In this document: positions 33,597 to 43,970 of the stretch, in pieces
Layout of the letters: each line of letters begins with the position of its first letter
How positions within the stretch are numbered: position 1 is the stretch's first letter
DNA from: Oryzicola mucosus
Lineage (GTDB): Bacteria > Pseudomonadota > Alphaproteobacteria > Rhizobiales > Rhizobiaceae
Assembly (NCBI RefSeq): GCF_014534685.1
Contig: NZ_JACVVX010000007.1
Coordinates: 62,001 to 126,000, forward strand
DNA length: 64,000 nt
Direction: 5' to 3'
Notes under the pieces: generated by a model
Databases searched by the model: none
The model's input: only the letters and a program-made list of their open reading frames with translations
Told to the model about the DNA's origin: nothing
Translations under genes and position numbers: made by a program

Positions 33597-34235
33597 ATGC
33601 GGATAGTCTCCATCCCACCTCAACATCACGAACACAGCCAACGTCTGCTTAATCAGATGTACCGCCTGCGCGCAGCGGTTTTTAGCGAGCGCCTGCGATG
33701 GAATGTCGACGTCACGGAGGCAGGCGAGCGAGACGACTTCGACAATCTCGACCCAACCTACATCCTAGCGGTCACACAGGACCTGAAGGTCGTTGGCAGC
33801 GTGCGGCTGCTACCAGCGTTGGGCCCGACTATGCTGGAGCAGACGTTCCCGCAACTGTTGGCGGGCGGCTCCTTTACGGCATCTGCCTCTATGTTGGAAA
33901 GCTCTCGGTTCTGCGTTGACACATCGTGGCGCGCCGGCAGGGGAGGGGCACCTTTGCACGTTGCAACGCTCACTATGTTCGCCGGCATCATCGAGTGGTC
34001 GATCTCGAACGGTTACGACGAGATCGTTACCGCAACCGACTTACGCTTCGAACGCATTTTGAGGCGGACCGGATGGCCGATGAAGCGACTTGGAGTTCCG
34101 GTGACGATCGGCAGGACGGTCGCAGTCGCCGGAAGGCTGTCAGCCGATCAAGCAAGCTTTGATCGGGTCTGCCCGGCAGGCTACCGATCAATCATCGCCT
34201 CCGACCTTGACCTGCGGATCCGGAGCGCTGCGTGA
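33597..34235 (+). CDS. traI: TraI acyl-homoserine-lactone synthase
   Basis: A 212-residue LuxI-family synthase very similar along its length to Ti-plasmid TraI: MRIVSIPPQHHEHSQRLLNQ, LRAAVFSERLRWNVDV, RLLPALGPTMLEQTFPQLL, ESSRFCVDTSWR, ATDLRFERILRRTGWPM. TraI makes 3-oxo-octanoyl-HSL in Agrobacterium. The start at 33597 (GGAG six bases upstream) matches TraI; the 14 extra upstream codons of the open frame do not. It heads the trb operon; its TGA overlaps the GTG of trbB. Confidence 0.92.
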   Translation: MRIVSIPPQHHEHSQRLLNQMYRLRAAVFSERLRWNVDVTEAGERDDFDNLDPTYILAVTQDLKVVGSVRLLPALGPTMLEQTFPQLLAGGSFTASASMLESSRFCVDTSWRAGRGGAPLHVATLTMFAGIIEWSISNGYDEIVTATDLRFERILRRTGWPMKRLGVPVTIGRTVAVAGRLSADQASFDRVCPAGYRSIIASDLDLRIRSAA

Positions 34236-35203
34236 GCCAGCTCCGTTCCCACCCCCGCCTGGTGCGCAAACTGCAGGACGCCCTCGGCGAGCAGCTCTGC
34301 GTCGCGCTGGACGACGCCGCAGTGGTCGAGATCATGCTCAATCCCGATGGACGGCTCTTCATTGAGCGGCTAGGGCACGGCGTGGCGGCTGCGGGCATAA
34401 TGAGTCCGGGCGCCGCTGAAGTCGTAATTGGCAGTGTCGCACACGCCCTGCAGTCGCAAGTCGACAACGAGCGGCCAATCATATCCGGCGAGTTGCCTAT
34501 CGGTGGGCACCGCTTCGAGGGGCTATTGCCGCCGATCGTATCAACACCGGCATTCGTCATTCGCCGTCGCGCCTCCCGTCTCATCCCGCTCGCCGAATAT
34601 GTGAGGTTAAAAATGATGACGGATGCACAAGCGTCCGCCATTCGCAGCGCGATCGACGCCCGAGTGAACATCGTCATCTCCGGTGGTACAGGCTCCGGCA
34701 AAACAACGCTTGCCAATGCTATCATTGCTGAGATCGTGGCTGCTGCCCCGGACGACCGGTTGGTTATCCTAGAAGACACCGCAGAGATACAATGCGCGGC
34801 CGAAAACGCCGTATCCCTTCACACCAGCGATAGCGTCGACATGGCCCGCCTGCTCAAGAGCACAATGCGCTTGCGGCCGGACCGGATCATTGTCGGGGAA
34901 GTCCGCGACGGTGCCGCGCTGACGTTGCTAAAGGCGTGGAACACCGGACATCCGGGCGGCGTCACCACGGTTCACTCAAACACGGCGATGTCAGCCCTAC
35001 GCCGGCTTGAGCAACTGACAGCGGAAGCCAGTCAGCAGCCGATGCGCGAGGTGATCGGTGAAGCCGTCGGTCTTGTCGTCTCGATTGAGCGAACGGCCAA
35101 GGGGAGGCGGGTGCGCGAGATCATCCACATCGAAGGCTACCGCGATGGGCGGTACCACATGGAACCCAATTCCCCTGCCGACGAGGACCCCCATGTCACG
35201 TAA
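34232..35203 (+). CDS. trbB: TrbB type IV secretion ATPase
   Basis: A 323-residue VirB11-type ATPase with Walker [10 protein letters not shown] at 151-159, the Asp box [10 protein letters not shown], and the His box [11 protein letters not shown]. It energises assembly and substrate passage of the mating apparatus at the inner membrane. It starts with GTG overlapping the traI stop (GTGA). First of eleven trb genes in the Ti-type order B-C-D-E-J-K-L-F-G-H-I. Confidence 0.92.
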   Translation: MSQLRSHPRLVRKLQDALGEQLCVALDDAAVVEIMLNPDGRLFIERLGHGVAAAGIMSPGAAEVVIGSVAHALQSQVDNERPIISGELPIGGHRFEGLLPPIVSTPAFVIRRRASRLIPLAEYVRLKMMTDAQASAIRSAIDARVNIVISGGTGSGKTTLANAIIAEIVAAAPDDRLVILEDTAEIQCAAENAVSLHTSDSVDMARLLKSTMRLRPDRIIVGEVRDGAALTLLKAWNTGHPGGVTTVHSNTAMSALRRLEQLTAEASQQPMREVIGEAVGLVVSIERTAKGRRVREIIHIEGYRDGRYHMEPNSPADEDPHVT

Positions 35204-35594
35204 ATCCCGCTTTTTTCTCGTCGGCGCTATGCTGGCGACCATACCGGTAGGCCTTTCGGATTTCGCCTTGGCATCCTCAGGCGGCAGTCTCCCATGGGAA
35301 TCGCCGCTAGAGCAAATTCAGGAGTCAATCACGGGACCTGTCGCCGGCTTTATCGCGCTGGCTGCGGTTGCCATTGCCGGCGCCATGTTGATCTTCGGCG
35401 GTGAGCTCAATGATTTTGCACGGCGGCTTTGTTACGTCGCCCTGGTCGGTGGCGTCCTGCTCGGCGCTACCCAGATCGTGGCTCTTTTTGGAGCGACCGG
35501 CGCATCGATTGGCCAAATTCCCACTCAAGCGGAACAAATGGTATGGTTTCAGTCGACGATTATCTCCTGGGCAAGGGAGTCGGCGCATGGGTGA
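35193..35594 (+). CDS. trbC: TrbC pilin
   Basis: A 133-residue VirB2-type pilin precursor. A signal region ([21 protein letters not shown]) precedes the mature part with two hydrophobic helices ([40 protein letters not shown]). TrbC is processed to the conjugative pilus subunit. The start at 35193 overlaps trbB by 11 bases. Confidence 0.88.
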   Translation: MSRKSRFFLVGAMLATIPVGLSDFALASSGGSLPWESPLEQIQESITGPVAGFIALAAVAIAGAMLIFGGELNDFARRLCYVALVGGVLLGATQIVALFGATGASIGQIPTQAEQMVWFQSTIISWARESAHG

Positions 35595-35886
35595 GGCTGC
35601 CTCCGGTCTCGCTCGCTCGCGGGTGCATCGGGCGCTATCACGCCCAAACCTCTTGATGGGTGCCGATCGCGAGCTGGTGCTCCTAACGGCACTTGCAGCC
35701 GTCATCTTGGTCTTCGTCGTCCTCACCTGGTACGCCGCGCTGTTCGGCGTCACGATCTGGCTAGTCGCGGTCGCAGCCCTTCGCATGATGGCCAAGTCCG
35801 ACCCCCTAATGCGCCGAGTCTATTTTCGGCATATCGCCTTCAAGGCCTTTTACCGGGCGACGTCGTCGCCATGGCGAACCTACTGA
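35587..35886 (+). CDS. trbD: TrbD mating-pair-formation protein
   Basis: A 99-residue VirB3-type inner-membrane protein with the family ending [20 protein letters not shown] and a double hydrophobic hairpin ([34 protein letters not shown]). It starts eight bases before the trbC stop. It supports pilus assembly. Confidence 0.87.
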   Translation: MGEAASGLARSRVHRALSRPNLLMGADRELVLLTALAAVILVFVVLTWYAALFGVTIWLVAVAALRMMAKSDPLMRRVYFRHIAFKAFYRATSSPWRTY

Positions 35887-35895
35887 GATCCCTAA

Positions 35896-38358
35896 ATGGT
35901 TGCCCTGAAATCACTCCGCCATTCCGGACCGTCCTTTGCCGACCTCTTGCCCTACGCCGGGCTGATCGAAAACGGCGTCATCCTCTTGAAGGACGGCTCG
36001 CTGATGGCTGGGTGGTATTTTGCAGGCCCCGATAGCGAAAGCTCTACTGACGCCGAGCGCAATGAGGTGTCTCAGCAGATCAACGCCATCCTGTCGCGGC
36101 TCGGCTCAGGATGGATGATGCAGGTCGAGGCGGTGCGGGTGCCCACTGGCGATTACCCAAACGAGGCTGAGTCGTATTTTCCCGATCCCGTCACCCGCGC
36201 GATCGACGGCGAGCGCCGCGCACATTTTCAAAAAGAGCGGGGGCATTTCGAAAGCCGCCATGCCCTGATCCTGACCTGGCGCCCGCCGGAACCACGGCGC
36301 TCTGGGCTGACGCGATATATCTACTCGGACTCCGCCAGCCGTTCAGCGACCTATGCTGACAAGGTCCTCGAGAGCTTTCTCAACTCGATTCGGGAAGTCG
36401 AGCAATATCTTGGCAATGTCGTGTCGATCCGCCGAATGATGACCCGGGAAACCCCCGAGCGAAGCGGCTTCCGCGTCGCACACTACGACGAACTTTTCCA
36501 GTTTATCCGATTCTGCATCACTGGTGAGAACCATCCGGTGCGGCTACCAGAAATCCCGATGTATCTCGACTGGCTGGTGACGGCCGAACTGCAGCACGGG
36601 CTCACACCCTTGGTCGATAACCGCTTTCTCGGCGTGGTGGCGATCGACGGCCTGCCGGCGGAAAGCTGGCCTGGAATCCTCAACACGCTTGACTTGATGC
36701 CGCTGACTTTTCGCTGGTCGTCCCGTTTCGTTTTCCTGGACGCCGAGGAGGCCCGGGCCAAGCTCGAGCGCACCCGGAAGAAATGGCAACAGAAGGTGCG
36801 ACCTTTCTTCGATCAACTGTTCCAGACACAAAGCCGTTCGGTCGACCAGAATGCCATGGTGATGGTGGCTGAAACAGAGGATGCAATCGCTGAGGCCACC
36901 TCGCAGCTCGTCGCCTATGGCTATTACACACCGGTGATCGTCCTTTTTGAGGAAGATCAAGCCCACCTGCAGGACAAGTGCGAAGCTATCCGCCGTCTGA
37001 TTCAGGCCGAAGGCTTTGGCGCACGCATCGAGACGCTGAACGCCACGGATGCCTTTCTTGGCAGCCTGCCAGGTGTCTCCTACGCCAACATCCGCGAACC
37101 CCTTATCAACACCCGAAATCTCGCAGATCTCATCCCGTTAAACTCCGTGTGGTCGGGCAATCCGAACGCGCCTTGCCCCTTCTATCCTCCTGCCTCCCCA
37201 CCCTTAATGCAGGTGGCATCCGGTTCGACACCGTTCCGGCTGAACCTGCATGTCGCAGATGTCGGACATACGCTGATCTTTGGACCCACCGGCTCCGGCA
37301 AGTCGACGTTGCTGGCGTTGGTCGCCGCGCAGTTCCGACGTTATGCTAATGCCCAGGTCTTCGCATTCGACAAGGGCGGTTCGATGCTTCCGCTGACGCT
37401 CGGCGTTGACGGTGACTACTATCAGATCGGGGCCTACGCGACCGCGGAAGAGGAGGCGAAGGGTCTCTCCTTCTGCCCACTGGCGGAACTCTCTACCGAT
37501 GGTGATCGCGCCTTTGCGTCCGAGTGGATCGAGATGCTCGTAGCGCTGCAGGGGGGCACCATCACCCCGGATCATCGCAACGCCATTTCGCGCCAGATCG
37601 CCTTGATGGGAGAATCGCGTGGCCGCTCGTTGTCGGACTTCGTCTCCGGCGTCCAGATGCGCGAGATAAAGGACGCGCTGCATCACTACACCGTCGACGG
37701 CCCGATGGGGCAGTTGCTTGACGCGGAGCGAGACGGCTTGGCGCTTGGTGCATTTCAGTGCTTCGAAATCGAGGAACTGATGAACATGGGTGAGCGCAAT
37801 CTCGTTCCGGTCCTCACCTATCTGTTTCGCCGTATCGAGAAACGCCTTACCGGCGCACCCAGCCTGATCATTCTCGACGAAGCTTGGCTGATGCTTGGCC
37901 ATCCTGTGTTTCGCGACAAGATTCGCGAGTGGCTGAAGGTTCTTCGCAAGGCCAATTGCGCCGTGGTACTCGCCACCCAGTCTATCTCGGACGCTGAGCG
38001 CTCCGGCATCATCGATGTTCTGAAAGAGAGCTGCCCTACGAAGATTTGCCTGCCAAACGGCGCCGCGCGCGAACCGGGCACACGCGAGTTTTATGAGCGC
38101 ATCGGCTTCAGTGAACGACAGATCGAGATCGTCGCGACCGCCATTCCCAAGCGCGACTACTACGTCGTCTCGCCGGAGGGACGTCGCCTGTTCAACATGG
38201 CGCTCGGTCCGATAGCGCTTTCATTCGTCGGAGCTTCCGGCAAGGAAGACCTGCAGCGCATTCGTGCCCTGCATTCCGAACATAGGGCCGCATGGCCTCT
38301 CTACTGGCTTCAGCAAAGAGGGATCGACCATGTCGAAACATTGTTTCCGGATAAGTAA
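35896..38358 (+). CDS. trbE: TrbE type IV secretion ATPase
   Basis: An 820-residue VirB4/CagE-type ATPase with Walker A GPTGSGKST at 463-471 and Walker B LIILDEAW at 657-664. N-terminal region of VirB4 type (GLIENGVILLKDGSLMAGWY). It powers T4SS assembly and pilus biogenesis. Normal length. Its 3' end overlaps trbJ by 29 bases. Confidence 0.93.
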   Translation: MVALKSLRHSGPSFADLLPYAGLIENGVILLKDGSLMAGWYFAGPDSESSTDAERNEVSQQINAILSRLGSGWMMQVEAVRVPTGDYPNEAESYFPDPVTRAIDGERRAHFQKERGHFESRHALILTWRPPEPRRSGLTRYIYSDSASRSATYADKVLESFLNSIREVEQYLGNVVSIRRMMTRETPERSGFRVAHYDELFQFIRFCITGENHPVRLPEIPMYLDWLVTAELQHGLTPLVDNRFLGVVAIDGLPAESWPGILNTLDLMPLTFRWSSRFVFLDAEEARAKLERTRKKWQQKVRPFFDQLFQTQSRSVDQNAMVMVAETEDAIAEATSQLVAYGYYTPVIVLFEEDQAHLQDKCEAIRRLIQAEGFGARIETLNATDAFLGSLPGVSYANIREPLINTRNLADLIPLNSVWSGNPNAPCPFYPPASPPLMQVASGSTPFRLNLHVADVGHTLIFGPTGSGKSTLLALVAAQFRRYANAQVFAFDKGGSMLPLTLGVDGDYYQIGAYATAEEEAKGLSFCPLAELSTDGDRAFASEWIEMLVALQGGTITPDHRNAISRQIALMGESRGRSLSDFVSGVQMREIKDALHHYTVDGPMGQLLDAERDGLALGAFQCFEIEELMNMGERNLVPVLTYLFRRIEKRLTGAPSLIILDEAWLMLGHPVFRDKIREWLKVLRKANCAVVLATQSISDAERSGIIDVLKESCPTKICLPNGAAREPGTREFYERIGFSERQIEIVATAIPKRDYYVVSPEGRRLFNMALGPIALSFVGASGKEDLQRIRALHSEHRAAWPLYWLQQRGIDHVETLFPDK

Positions 38359-39139
38359 GATGCCGGGCGCAACCGTAATCGCAGCCGTCATTCTCCCGGC
38401 CATACTTCCAGCCTCAGCCGAGGCCGGCGGCGTCACTGGGCAGGCGACCGAATGGACCCAGCTCGCCAACAACGCAGAGCTGGTTTCACTGGTGGGAAAA
38501 TCGGCAGAACAGGTCAACAACCAGATCACCCAGATCTCGCAGCTTGCCGAGCAAATCCAGAACCAGATCAACATCTACAAGAACATGCTGCAAAACACGG
38601 CGCAACTGCCAAACCACGTCTGGGGCCAGGTCGAGAACGACCTGAAGAACCTTCAGAATGTCGTGGCCCAAGGGCAGGGCGTCGCCTTCTCGATGGGGAA
38701 TATCGACGACGTCCTGAAGCAGCGCTTCCAGAGTTTTTCCGAGATGAAGAGCAATCTACCGGATAGTGCGAGCTTCTCGTCGACCTATCAGAGCTGGTCC
38801 GACACCAATCGCGATACGATCGGAGGCACCTTGAAGGCCGCAAACCTGACGGCGGACCAATTCTCAAGCGAGGCAAGCACGATGTCGTCGCTGCGATCGA
38901 TGTCGGAGACGGCTGATGGGCAGATGAAGGCGCTGCAGGTCGGACACCAGATCGCCGCACAACAGGTGGCGCAAATGCAAAAGCTGCGTGGCCTGGTTTC
39001 CCAGCAGATGACGATGATGGGGACATGGTTCCAGTCGGAGCAGGCGCAAAAAGATATGGCTCAAGCCCGACGCGAGCAGTTCTTCAGCGGAACCGTGCCT
39101 GACATCCGGGGTGGGCAGAACATGGAACCCCGCTGGTGA
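38330..39139 (+). CDS. trbJ: TrbJ mating-pair-formation protein
   Basis: A 269-residue VirB5-like exported protein. Signal peptide MSKHCFRISKMPGATVIAAV ILPAILPASAEA; the mature part is rich in Gln/Asn coiled-coil helices (AEQVNNQITQISQLAEQIQN). It ends with the motif GGQNMEPRW also seen at the end of trbK. The start at 38330 is inside trbE. Confidence 0.87.
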   Translation: MSKHCFRISKMPGATVIAAVILPAILPASAEAGGVTGQATEWTQLANNAELVSLVGKSAEQVNNQITQISQLAEQIQNQINIYKNMLQNTAQLPNHVWGQVENDLKNLQNVVAQGQGVAFSMGNIDDVLKQRFQSFSEMKSNLPDSASFSSTYQSWSDTNRDTIGGTLKAANLTADQFSSEASTMSSLRSMSETADGQMKALQVGHQIAAQQVAQMQKLRGLVSQQMTMMGTWFQSEQAQKDMAQARREQFFSGTVPDIRGGQNMEPRW

Positions 39140-39356
39140 GTTCGCGCAGTCTCCTCATCCTCACGGGGGCGGCATCCGTTGCTGGCACCATCACATCGAT
39201 TCTAGTCCAGTGGCTGCCACGCACATCTTTGGAGCAGGAGAGGCATCGCCGAAATCCGAACCAGATGCTGACCGCCGCGCACACCGGGAACAATTCTCTG
39301 GCGGCAGCAGCGACCGTGACACTCGCAGTGGTGAGGAGATGAAGCCGCGATGGTGA
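39136..39356 (+). pseudogene. trbK: TrbK entry-exclusion protein, frameshifted
   Basis: From the GTG at 39136, overlapping the trbJ stop, the frame gives a TrbK-like N-terminus (MSSRSLLILTGAASVAGTIT SILVQWLP) but runs to a wrong stop at 39342. The TrbK C-terminus HREQFSGGSSDRDTRSGEEM KPRW is present in another frame, ending at 39356 with the normal overlap of the trbL start. One small frameshift (one base lost or two gained) between about 39210 and 39280 explains both. Either the gene is disrupted, abolishing entry exclusion, or there is a sequencing error. Confidence 0.7.
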
Positions 39357-40540
39357 TCTTTCCGGCTTCTCGCCGCTATGACGTCGCTTTTGTTGGGATT
39401 GGGATCGTCTTGATCGCAACCGCACCAACCTTTGCACAACAGGGTGAGGTGCTTACCACTCTGGAAAACTCCGTTGTTGCAGCTGCAAAGGAGTGGGAGA
39501 CGACCGTCATGGATGCGGCGCGGTCGTTGTTCTGGATACTTGCGGGTATCGAGATCGGTGTCGCGGCCGTGTGGCTGGCGATTAATGCTGCCTCGCTTGA
39601 CAGTTGGTTCGCTGAGCTTGTCAGGCGCATCATGTTTATCGGACTCTTCGCTTTCATTCTCGACCAGGGACCTGCCTTCGCCAAAGCTGTGATCGACAGC
39701 CTCTACCAGATCGGTGCCGGAGGTGGATCAGCCTCCCCCGCCAACATTTTCGACGCCGGCATCCGGGTCGCGACCAAAATGTCGGAGCAAGCACAGTTCG
39801 GGCTTTGGGAAGACAATGCGCTGGCGATCGCTGCGGTCTTCGCAATGGTTGTGGTCGTCGTTTCCTTTTCGCTCGTTGCGGCAATCTTCGTTGCCATAAT
39901 GGTTGAGATGTATGTCGGCTTGCTCGCGGGAACGATCATGCTGGGATTAGGTGGCACATCCTACACCAAGGACTTTGCCGTTCGATATCTCGTCTATGCC
40001 TTCTCCGTCGGGATAAAGCTGATGGCTTTGGTGATGATCGCCAAGATCGGCTCTGACATTCTGCTGGACTTGGCGGAGGCACCGACGGCGCAGACCGAGC
40101 AATTTGTCACGACACTCGCGATCGCCGGCATTTCGGTCGTGGTCTTTGTCATTGCGATGTATGTACCGCCGATCCTGCAGGGCGTGGTGCAGGGAGCCTC
40201 GGTTTCAGGTGGCATGGAAGCTATTCGCCACGGCGGACAAGCCGCATCCGTCGCCGCGGGAGCAGGTTTCTTGGCCACTTCTGCAGCTCGCGGCGGCGCC
40301 CAAGCCGCGAGCAGTGCAAGGGCAGGGGGGGCGTCTCTTGGGAGTGCCGCCCTACGCGGTATGGAGGCTGGGATCAGCGGGGCGACCGGGGCAGTCGGCT
40401 CGGCCGCCAAGGATAAGGCGATCCGTTCACCAGGTGCGTATGCCGGGTCGCTCCTGGGATTGGCCAACGCCAAACTCGACCAGCAACTGGGCCGTTCCAC
40501 ATCGATGCCTCCACAACCGCCGATCAACGACCCCAAATGA
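39350..40540 (+). CDS. trbL: TrbL mating-pair-formation membrane protein
   Basis: A 396-residue VirB6-type polytopic protein. It has a signal-like N-terminus, about six hydrophobic segments (for example LIATAPTFA, AVFAMVVVVVSFSLVAAIFV, IAGISVVVFVIAMYVPPILQ), and an Ala/Gly-rich soluble tail (AARGGAQAASSARAGGASLG). It forms the inner-membrane channel part of the mating apparatus. The start overlaps the true trbK end. Confidence 0.9.
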   Translation: MVIFPASRRYDVAFVGIGIVLIATAPTFAQQGEVLTTLENSVVAAAKEWETTVMDAARSLFWILAGIEIGVAAVWLAINAASLDSWFAELVRRIMFIGLFAFILDQGPAFAKAVIDSLYQIGAGGGSASPANIFDAGIRVATKMSEQAQFGLWEDNALAIAAVFAMVVVVVSFSLVAAIFVAIMVEMYVGLLAGTIMLGLGGTSYTKDFAVRYLVYAFSVGIKLMALVMIAKIGSDILLDLAEAPTAQTEQFVTTLAIAGISVVVFVIAMYVPPILQGVVQGASVSGGMEAIRHGGQAASVAAGAGFLATSAARGGAQAASSARAGGASLGSAALRGMEAGISGATGAVGSAAKDKAIRSPGAYAGSLLGLANAKLDQQLGRSTSMPPQPPINDPK

Positions 40541-40557
40541 CTGGAGGCTGATAAGCC

Positions 40558-41232
40558 ATGGCCGGGACTCCGCTTGAAAAGCCTGATATCTCCAATCCCT
40601 ACCTTGCTGCGCGCAACGAATGGAACGAGCGCTATGGATCCTACGTAAAGGCGGCCGCAGGCTGGCGGATCGTCGGTGTCACCGGCATGACCATGGCTGT
40701 GATCGGCTTTGGCTACGCGCTCTACCAAAGTACCCAGGTAAAGCTCGTTCCCTATATCGTCGAGGTCGACAAGCTCGGCACAGCGGTCAATGCAGGCTTT
40801 CCACAGCAGATCGAATATGCCGATCCACGTGTGGTGCGCGCAACGCTCGGCAGCTTCATATCGAATTTTCGAAGTGTCACGCCGGATGCGGTCGTACAGA
40901 AGCAATATATCGACCGGACCTACGGACTTCTGAGGACATCCGATCCCGCGACCGAGAAGGTCAACGCGTGGTTCCGCTCGAACTCCCCCTTTGAAAAAGC
41001 CAAGACGTCCACGGTCGCGATCGAGGTCAGCAATATAGTCGCGCTTTCGAACCAGACCTACCAGATTGACTGGACCGAGTTTGAGCGCGATCGCCGCGGC
41101 AAAGAAACCGCCGTGCGTCGATTTCGTGGCATCGCGACCGTGATCCTAACGCCTCCGCAGGATGAGGGCGTCATTCGTGTGAATCCCATCGGACTCTATC
41201 TCCGCGATTTTGATTGGACAGCGCAGCTTTGA
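40558..41232 (+). CDS. trbF: TrbF mating-pair-formation protein
   Basis: A 224-residue VirB8-type protein: short cytoplasmic N-terminus ([20 protein letters not shown]), one membrane helix ([20 protein letters not shown]) and a periplasmic NTF2-like domain. It is an assembly scaffold of the T4SS. Normal length. It is 17 bases after trbL. Confidence 0.91.
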   Translation: MAGTPLEKPDISNPYLAARNEWNERYGSYVKAAAGWRIVGVTGMTMAVIGFGYALYQSTQVKLVPYIVEVDKLGTAVNAGFPQQIEYADPRVVRATLGSFISNFRSVTPDAVVQKQYIDRTYGLLRTSDPATEKVNAWFRSNSPFEKAKTSTVAIEVSNIVALSNQTYQIDWTEFERDRRGKETAVRRFRGIATVILTPPQDEGVIRVNPIGLYLRDFDWTAQL

Positions 41233-41249
41233 AAGGCATCGCCCAGGAC

Positions 41250-42101
41250 ATGAACATCCTACGCACAAGAACACTTGCCACGCTTGTAGGCGCTATCGCC
41301 TGGGCGATTCTAGCCTCCTCGACGATCGCTCCGCTCCACACTTTTGCTGCCGACGGCGTAACAGCGAACGAGGCCAAGGGTATGGGCATCTCGACACAAT
41401 GGCGCGGGTCTCCCGGTTTGGTTACCAAAGGTGCCGACGGCAAGGTGATCTTCCTGTACGGCGAGGTTCAACCATCCGTCGTCTGCTCTCCCCTGCAGGT
41501 TTGCGATATCGAATTGCAAGGCGGCGAGGTAGTCCGAGACGTGCTGGTCGGCGACACAGTACGGTGGAAAGTTGAACCCGCTACTTCAGGGGCGGCCGGA
41601 GGGCAGGCGATCCACCTGATCGTCAAACCGTCGGAGCCAGGCCTCGTAACCTCCATGGTAGTGACGACCTCTCGGCGTACCTACCATATCCAGCTTAAGT
41701 CCCATTCGACACAGTACATGGCACGTGTCGGGTTCGAATATCCGGAAGATGTCTCGGCAAAGCTGTCCGACATCAACGCAAGGTTGGAAGCAAGCACTAT
41801 TCCCGGCGCCGGTGTCCCTGCGGAACAGCTGAACTTTTCCTATTCGGTTTCGGGTAGCGCAGGCTGGCGGCCGACCCGTGTGTATTCGGACGGAGAGAAA
41901 ACCTACATTCAGTTCCCTCGCTCAATATCCGGCCAGGACGCGCCGGTTTTGTTCGTCACGTCTGGCGAGCAGAACCGGATCGTCAACTACCGCATGAAGA
42001 ACAACATGATGGTCGTCGACTACCATATTGACCGAGCGGTGCTTGTTTCCGGCGTCGGTTGGAAACAGGAAAAGATCACGATCAGAAGGGGAGGGAGGTA
42101 G
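41250..42101 (+). CDS. trbG: TrbG mating-pair-formation protein
   Basis: A 283-residue VirB9-type protein with a signal peptide ([18 protein letters not shown] to TFAADG) and a beta-rich C-terminal domain ([47 protein letters not shown]). It forms part of the outer-membrane core complex. The ATG at 41250 is chosen; a TTG at 41229 overlapping the trbF stop is possible. Confidence 0.9.
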   Translation: MNILRTRTLATLVGAIAWAILASSTIAPLHTFAADGVTANEAKGMGISTQWRGSPGLVTKGADGKVIFLYGEVQPSVVCSPLQVCDIELQGGEVVRDVLVGDTVRWKVEPATSGAAGGQAIHLIVKPSEPGLVTSMVVTTSRRTYHIQLKSHSTQYMARVGFEYPEDVSAKLSDINARLEASTIPGAGVPAEQLNFSYSVSGSAGWRPTRVYSDGEKTYIQFPRSISGQDAPVLFVTSGEQNRIVNYRMKNNMMVVDYHIDRAVLVSGVGWKQEKITIRRGGR

Positions 42102-42577
42102 TGTATATCGTGCCCTCCCATTCGCGCGGCTTGCGGCCCATCCGCAGCTTTGCCGCAGCCTGTGCTTTAGCTATCCTTCTTTCCGGATGCCAGTCGACGA
42201 GAACAGAGGGTCTTGTCTCCAGCGCGGCGCCGCCAGAAATATCCGGTCCTGCCGCCAGCTCCATTGCCGGTGATATGGTCAGCCGCCTTGCCGAACAGAT
42301 CGGACCGGGAAAGGCGACCGTTGCGCTGGAACCTGATACCTCGCCCTTCGGCCAAGCGCTGGAGGCGGCTCTGAAGGGTTGGGGCTACGCCGTCGTCACC
42401 GACCAGAAAACGGATGGCGATACGAAGCTCATCGAACTCGCCTATGTGGTCGTGCCATTTGATGGTCAGGTGCTGGCCCGTCTTTCGACGTCCAGCGTGG
42501 AGTTGGGGCGGGCCTACACGGTCACTACCAACGGCGCTACGCCGACGAGCGCCTTGTCCCTCATGCGGAGAAATTGA
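42101..42577 (+). CDS. trbH: TrbH lipoprotein
   Basis: A 158-residue lipoprotein with lipobox LLSGC in a hydrophobic signal segment ([16 protein letters not shown]). GTG at 42101 overlaps the last base of the trbG stop, with GGAGG just upstream, and is preferred to the ATG at 42059 inside trbG. TrbH is the VirB7-like small lipoprotein of IncP/Ti trb systems. Confidence 0.83.
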   Translation: MYIVPSHSRGLRPIRSFAAACALAILLSGCQSTRTEGLVSSAAPPEISGPAASSIAGDMVSRLAEQIGPGKATVALEPDTSPFGQALEAALKGWGYAVVTDQKTDGDTKLIELAYVVVPFDGQVLARLSTSSVELGRAYTVTTNGATPTSALSLMRRN

Positions 42578-42593
42578 GGAGGAGAACGCAAAC

Positions 42594-43907
42594 ATGGTAC
42601 AATCCCTCAACCTCGGCAGCGCGCAAGCCAGCCAACCGCAATCCGGCATTCGGCGGATCAACCGCCTGCCGGTTGTCGTCGCTATCGTCTTGGTCGTTGC
42701 CTTTATCGGCGTTATCTTCTTTGGAATAAACTCTCGTGGACTATTTTATGGCCGAGAGAGCCGACTGGAAACGTCGCCCGGCGACCCGGCCTCCACCTAT
42801 GCTGACCAGATCAAACGCGGTGTGACCGATGGCATTATTGGAGAACCCCAGCAGATAACGATGTTTCAGCCTTCGCCGGCCGAGACAGACGGAACCCCAA
42901 ACCCTTTCACATCGCCACCTGGCCAAAAGGAAGACATCAGAAGTTCGCAGGATTTAGAGCCTGAATGGGTATGGCGAGCTCGGCTCGAGCGCGAACAGCG
43001 CGAGCAATATCTGCGGGAACGGCATCGCCAGCAAATGGCGCGGCTCCAGGCAGATGACGCAGCGTATGACGCGCCTATTGCGCTTGATCGTGGGAAGCTT
43101 GACTCTGGCAAAGGGGCTACAGACGGGGAGGTTGGAGGTGGAGTTGCTGCTCAACCCGCGACCATTTCGCCTGCAGGCCCTGCCTCAGACCTTTATTCCA
43201 CAGCTCTCCGCGCTGGTTTCGCTAGCGAGAAGACCGACCCAAACAATCAGCGTGGGAAGGAAGAGTTTTTCAACGCCGACTTGAAGGAACTTGGATATCT
43301 GGCCAGCCGGGTTTTGCCGCAGCAATCGCCCTTTGAGCTGAAGCGTGGCTCAGTTATCCCGGCGACACTGATCACAGGCATCAATTCCGATCTCCCAGGC
43401 CGGATCACCGCCCAGGTGAGCCAGAACGTTTACGACAGTGCGACAGGGCGCCGGTTGCTGATTCCCCAGGGGACGAAGCTCTTTGGCCGTTACGACAATG
43501 AGATTTCATTCGGCCAAAGCCGTGTGCTTGTGGTCTGGACCGATATCATCTTTCCCAACGGATCTACCCTTCAACTTGGCGGTATGGCAGGAACGGATGT
43601 CCAAGGTTATGGGGGCTTCCGCGATAAGGTTGATCGGAAGTGGCTTCAAACCTTCGGTTCTGCGGTTCTGATCGCTATCATTGGCACCGGTATTGACTTG
43701 GCTGTCCCGCAAGGCTCCACGCTTTCGACGCAAGCCACGGCGTCCGACGCCACGCGCCGCAACTTCGCCGAGACCTTCGGGCGTTTGGCGGATCGAAACG
43801 TTCAGAAGAATATGGACGTGCAGCCCACGATGGAAATCCGGCCTGGCTATAAATTCAATGTGCTTGTTGACCAGGACATTATTTTCGATCGCCAATATGC
43901 AGGGTAG
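42594..43907 (+). CDS. trbI: TrbI mating-pair-formation protein
   Basis: A 437-residue VirB10-type protein: short cytoplasmic part, one membrane helix (VVVAIVLVVAFIGVIFFGIN), a long Pro/Gln/Glu-rich periplasmic stretch, and the C-terminal beta-barrel domain (KRGSVIPATLITGINSDLPG, IPQGTKLFGRYDN, RPGYKFNVLVDQDI). It spans both membranes and senses ATPase energy. GAGGAGGAGAA precedes the start. Last gene of the trb operon. Confidence 0.92.
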   Translation: MVQSLNLGSAQASQPQSGIRRINRLPVVVAIVLVVAFIGVIFFGINSRGLFYGRESRLETSPGDPASTYADQIKRGVTDGIIGEPQQITMFQPSPAETDGTPNPFTSPPGQKEDIRSSQDLEPEWVWRARLEREQREQYLRERHRQQMARLQADDAAYDAPIALDRGKLDSGKGATDGEVGGGVAAQPATISPAGPASDLYSTALRAGFASEKTDPNNQRGKEEFFNADLKELGYLASRVLPQQSPFELKRGSVIPATLITGINSDLPGRITAQVSQNVYDSATGRRLLIPQGTKLFGRYDNEISFGQSRVLVVWTDIIFPNGSTLQLGGMAGTDVQGYGGFRDKVDRKWLQTFGSAVLIAIIGTGIDLAVPQGSTLSTQATASDATRRNFAETFGRLADRNVQKNMDVQPTMEIRPGYKFNVLVDQDIIFDRQYAG

Positions 43908-43970
43908 CTGTAGCGATCATCATTCTGCGGAAAAGACGCGCCTGATCAAGAATTATAGCGCACCAGAGAT

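Noticed and set aside
38264-38329. upstream extension of trbJ within trbE
   Set aside because: The additional codons lack a signal-peptide start; the ATG at 38330 gives a proper exported N-terminus.
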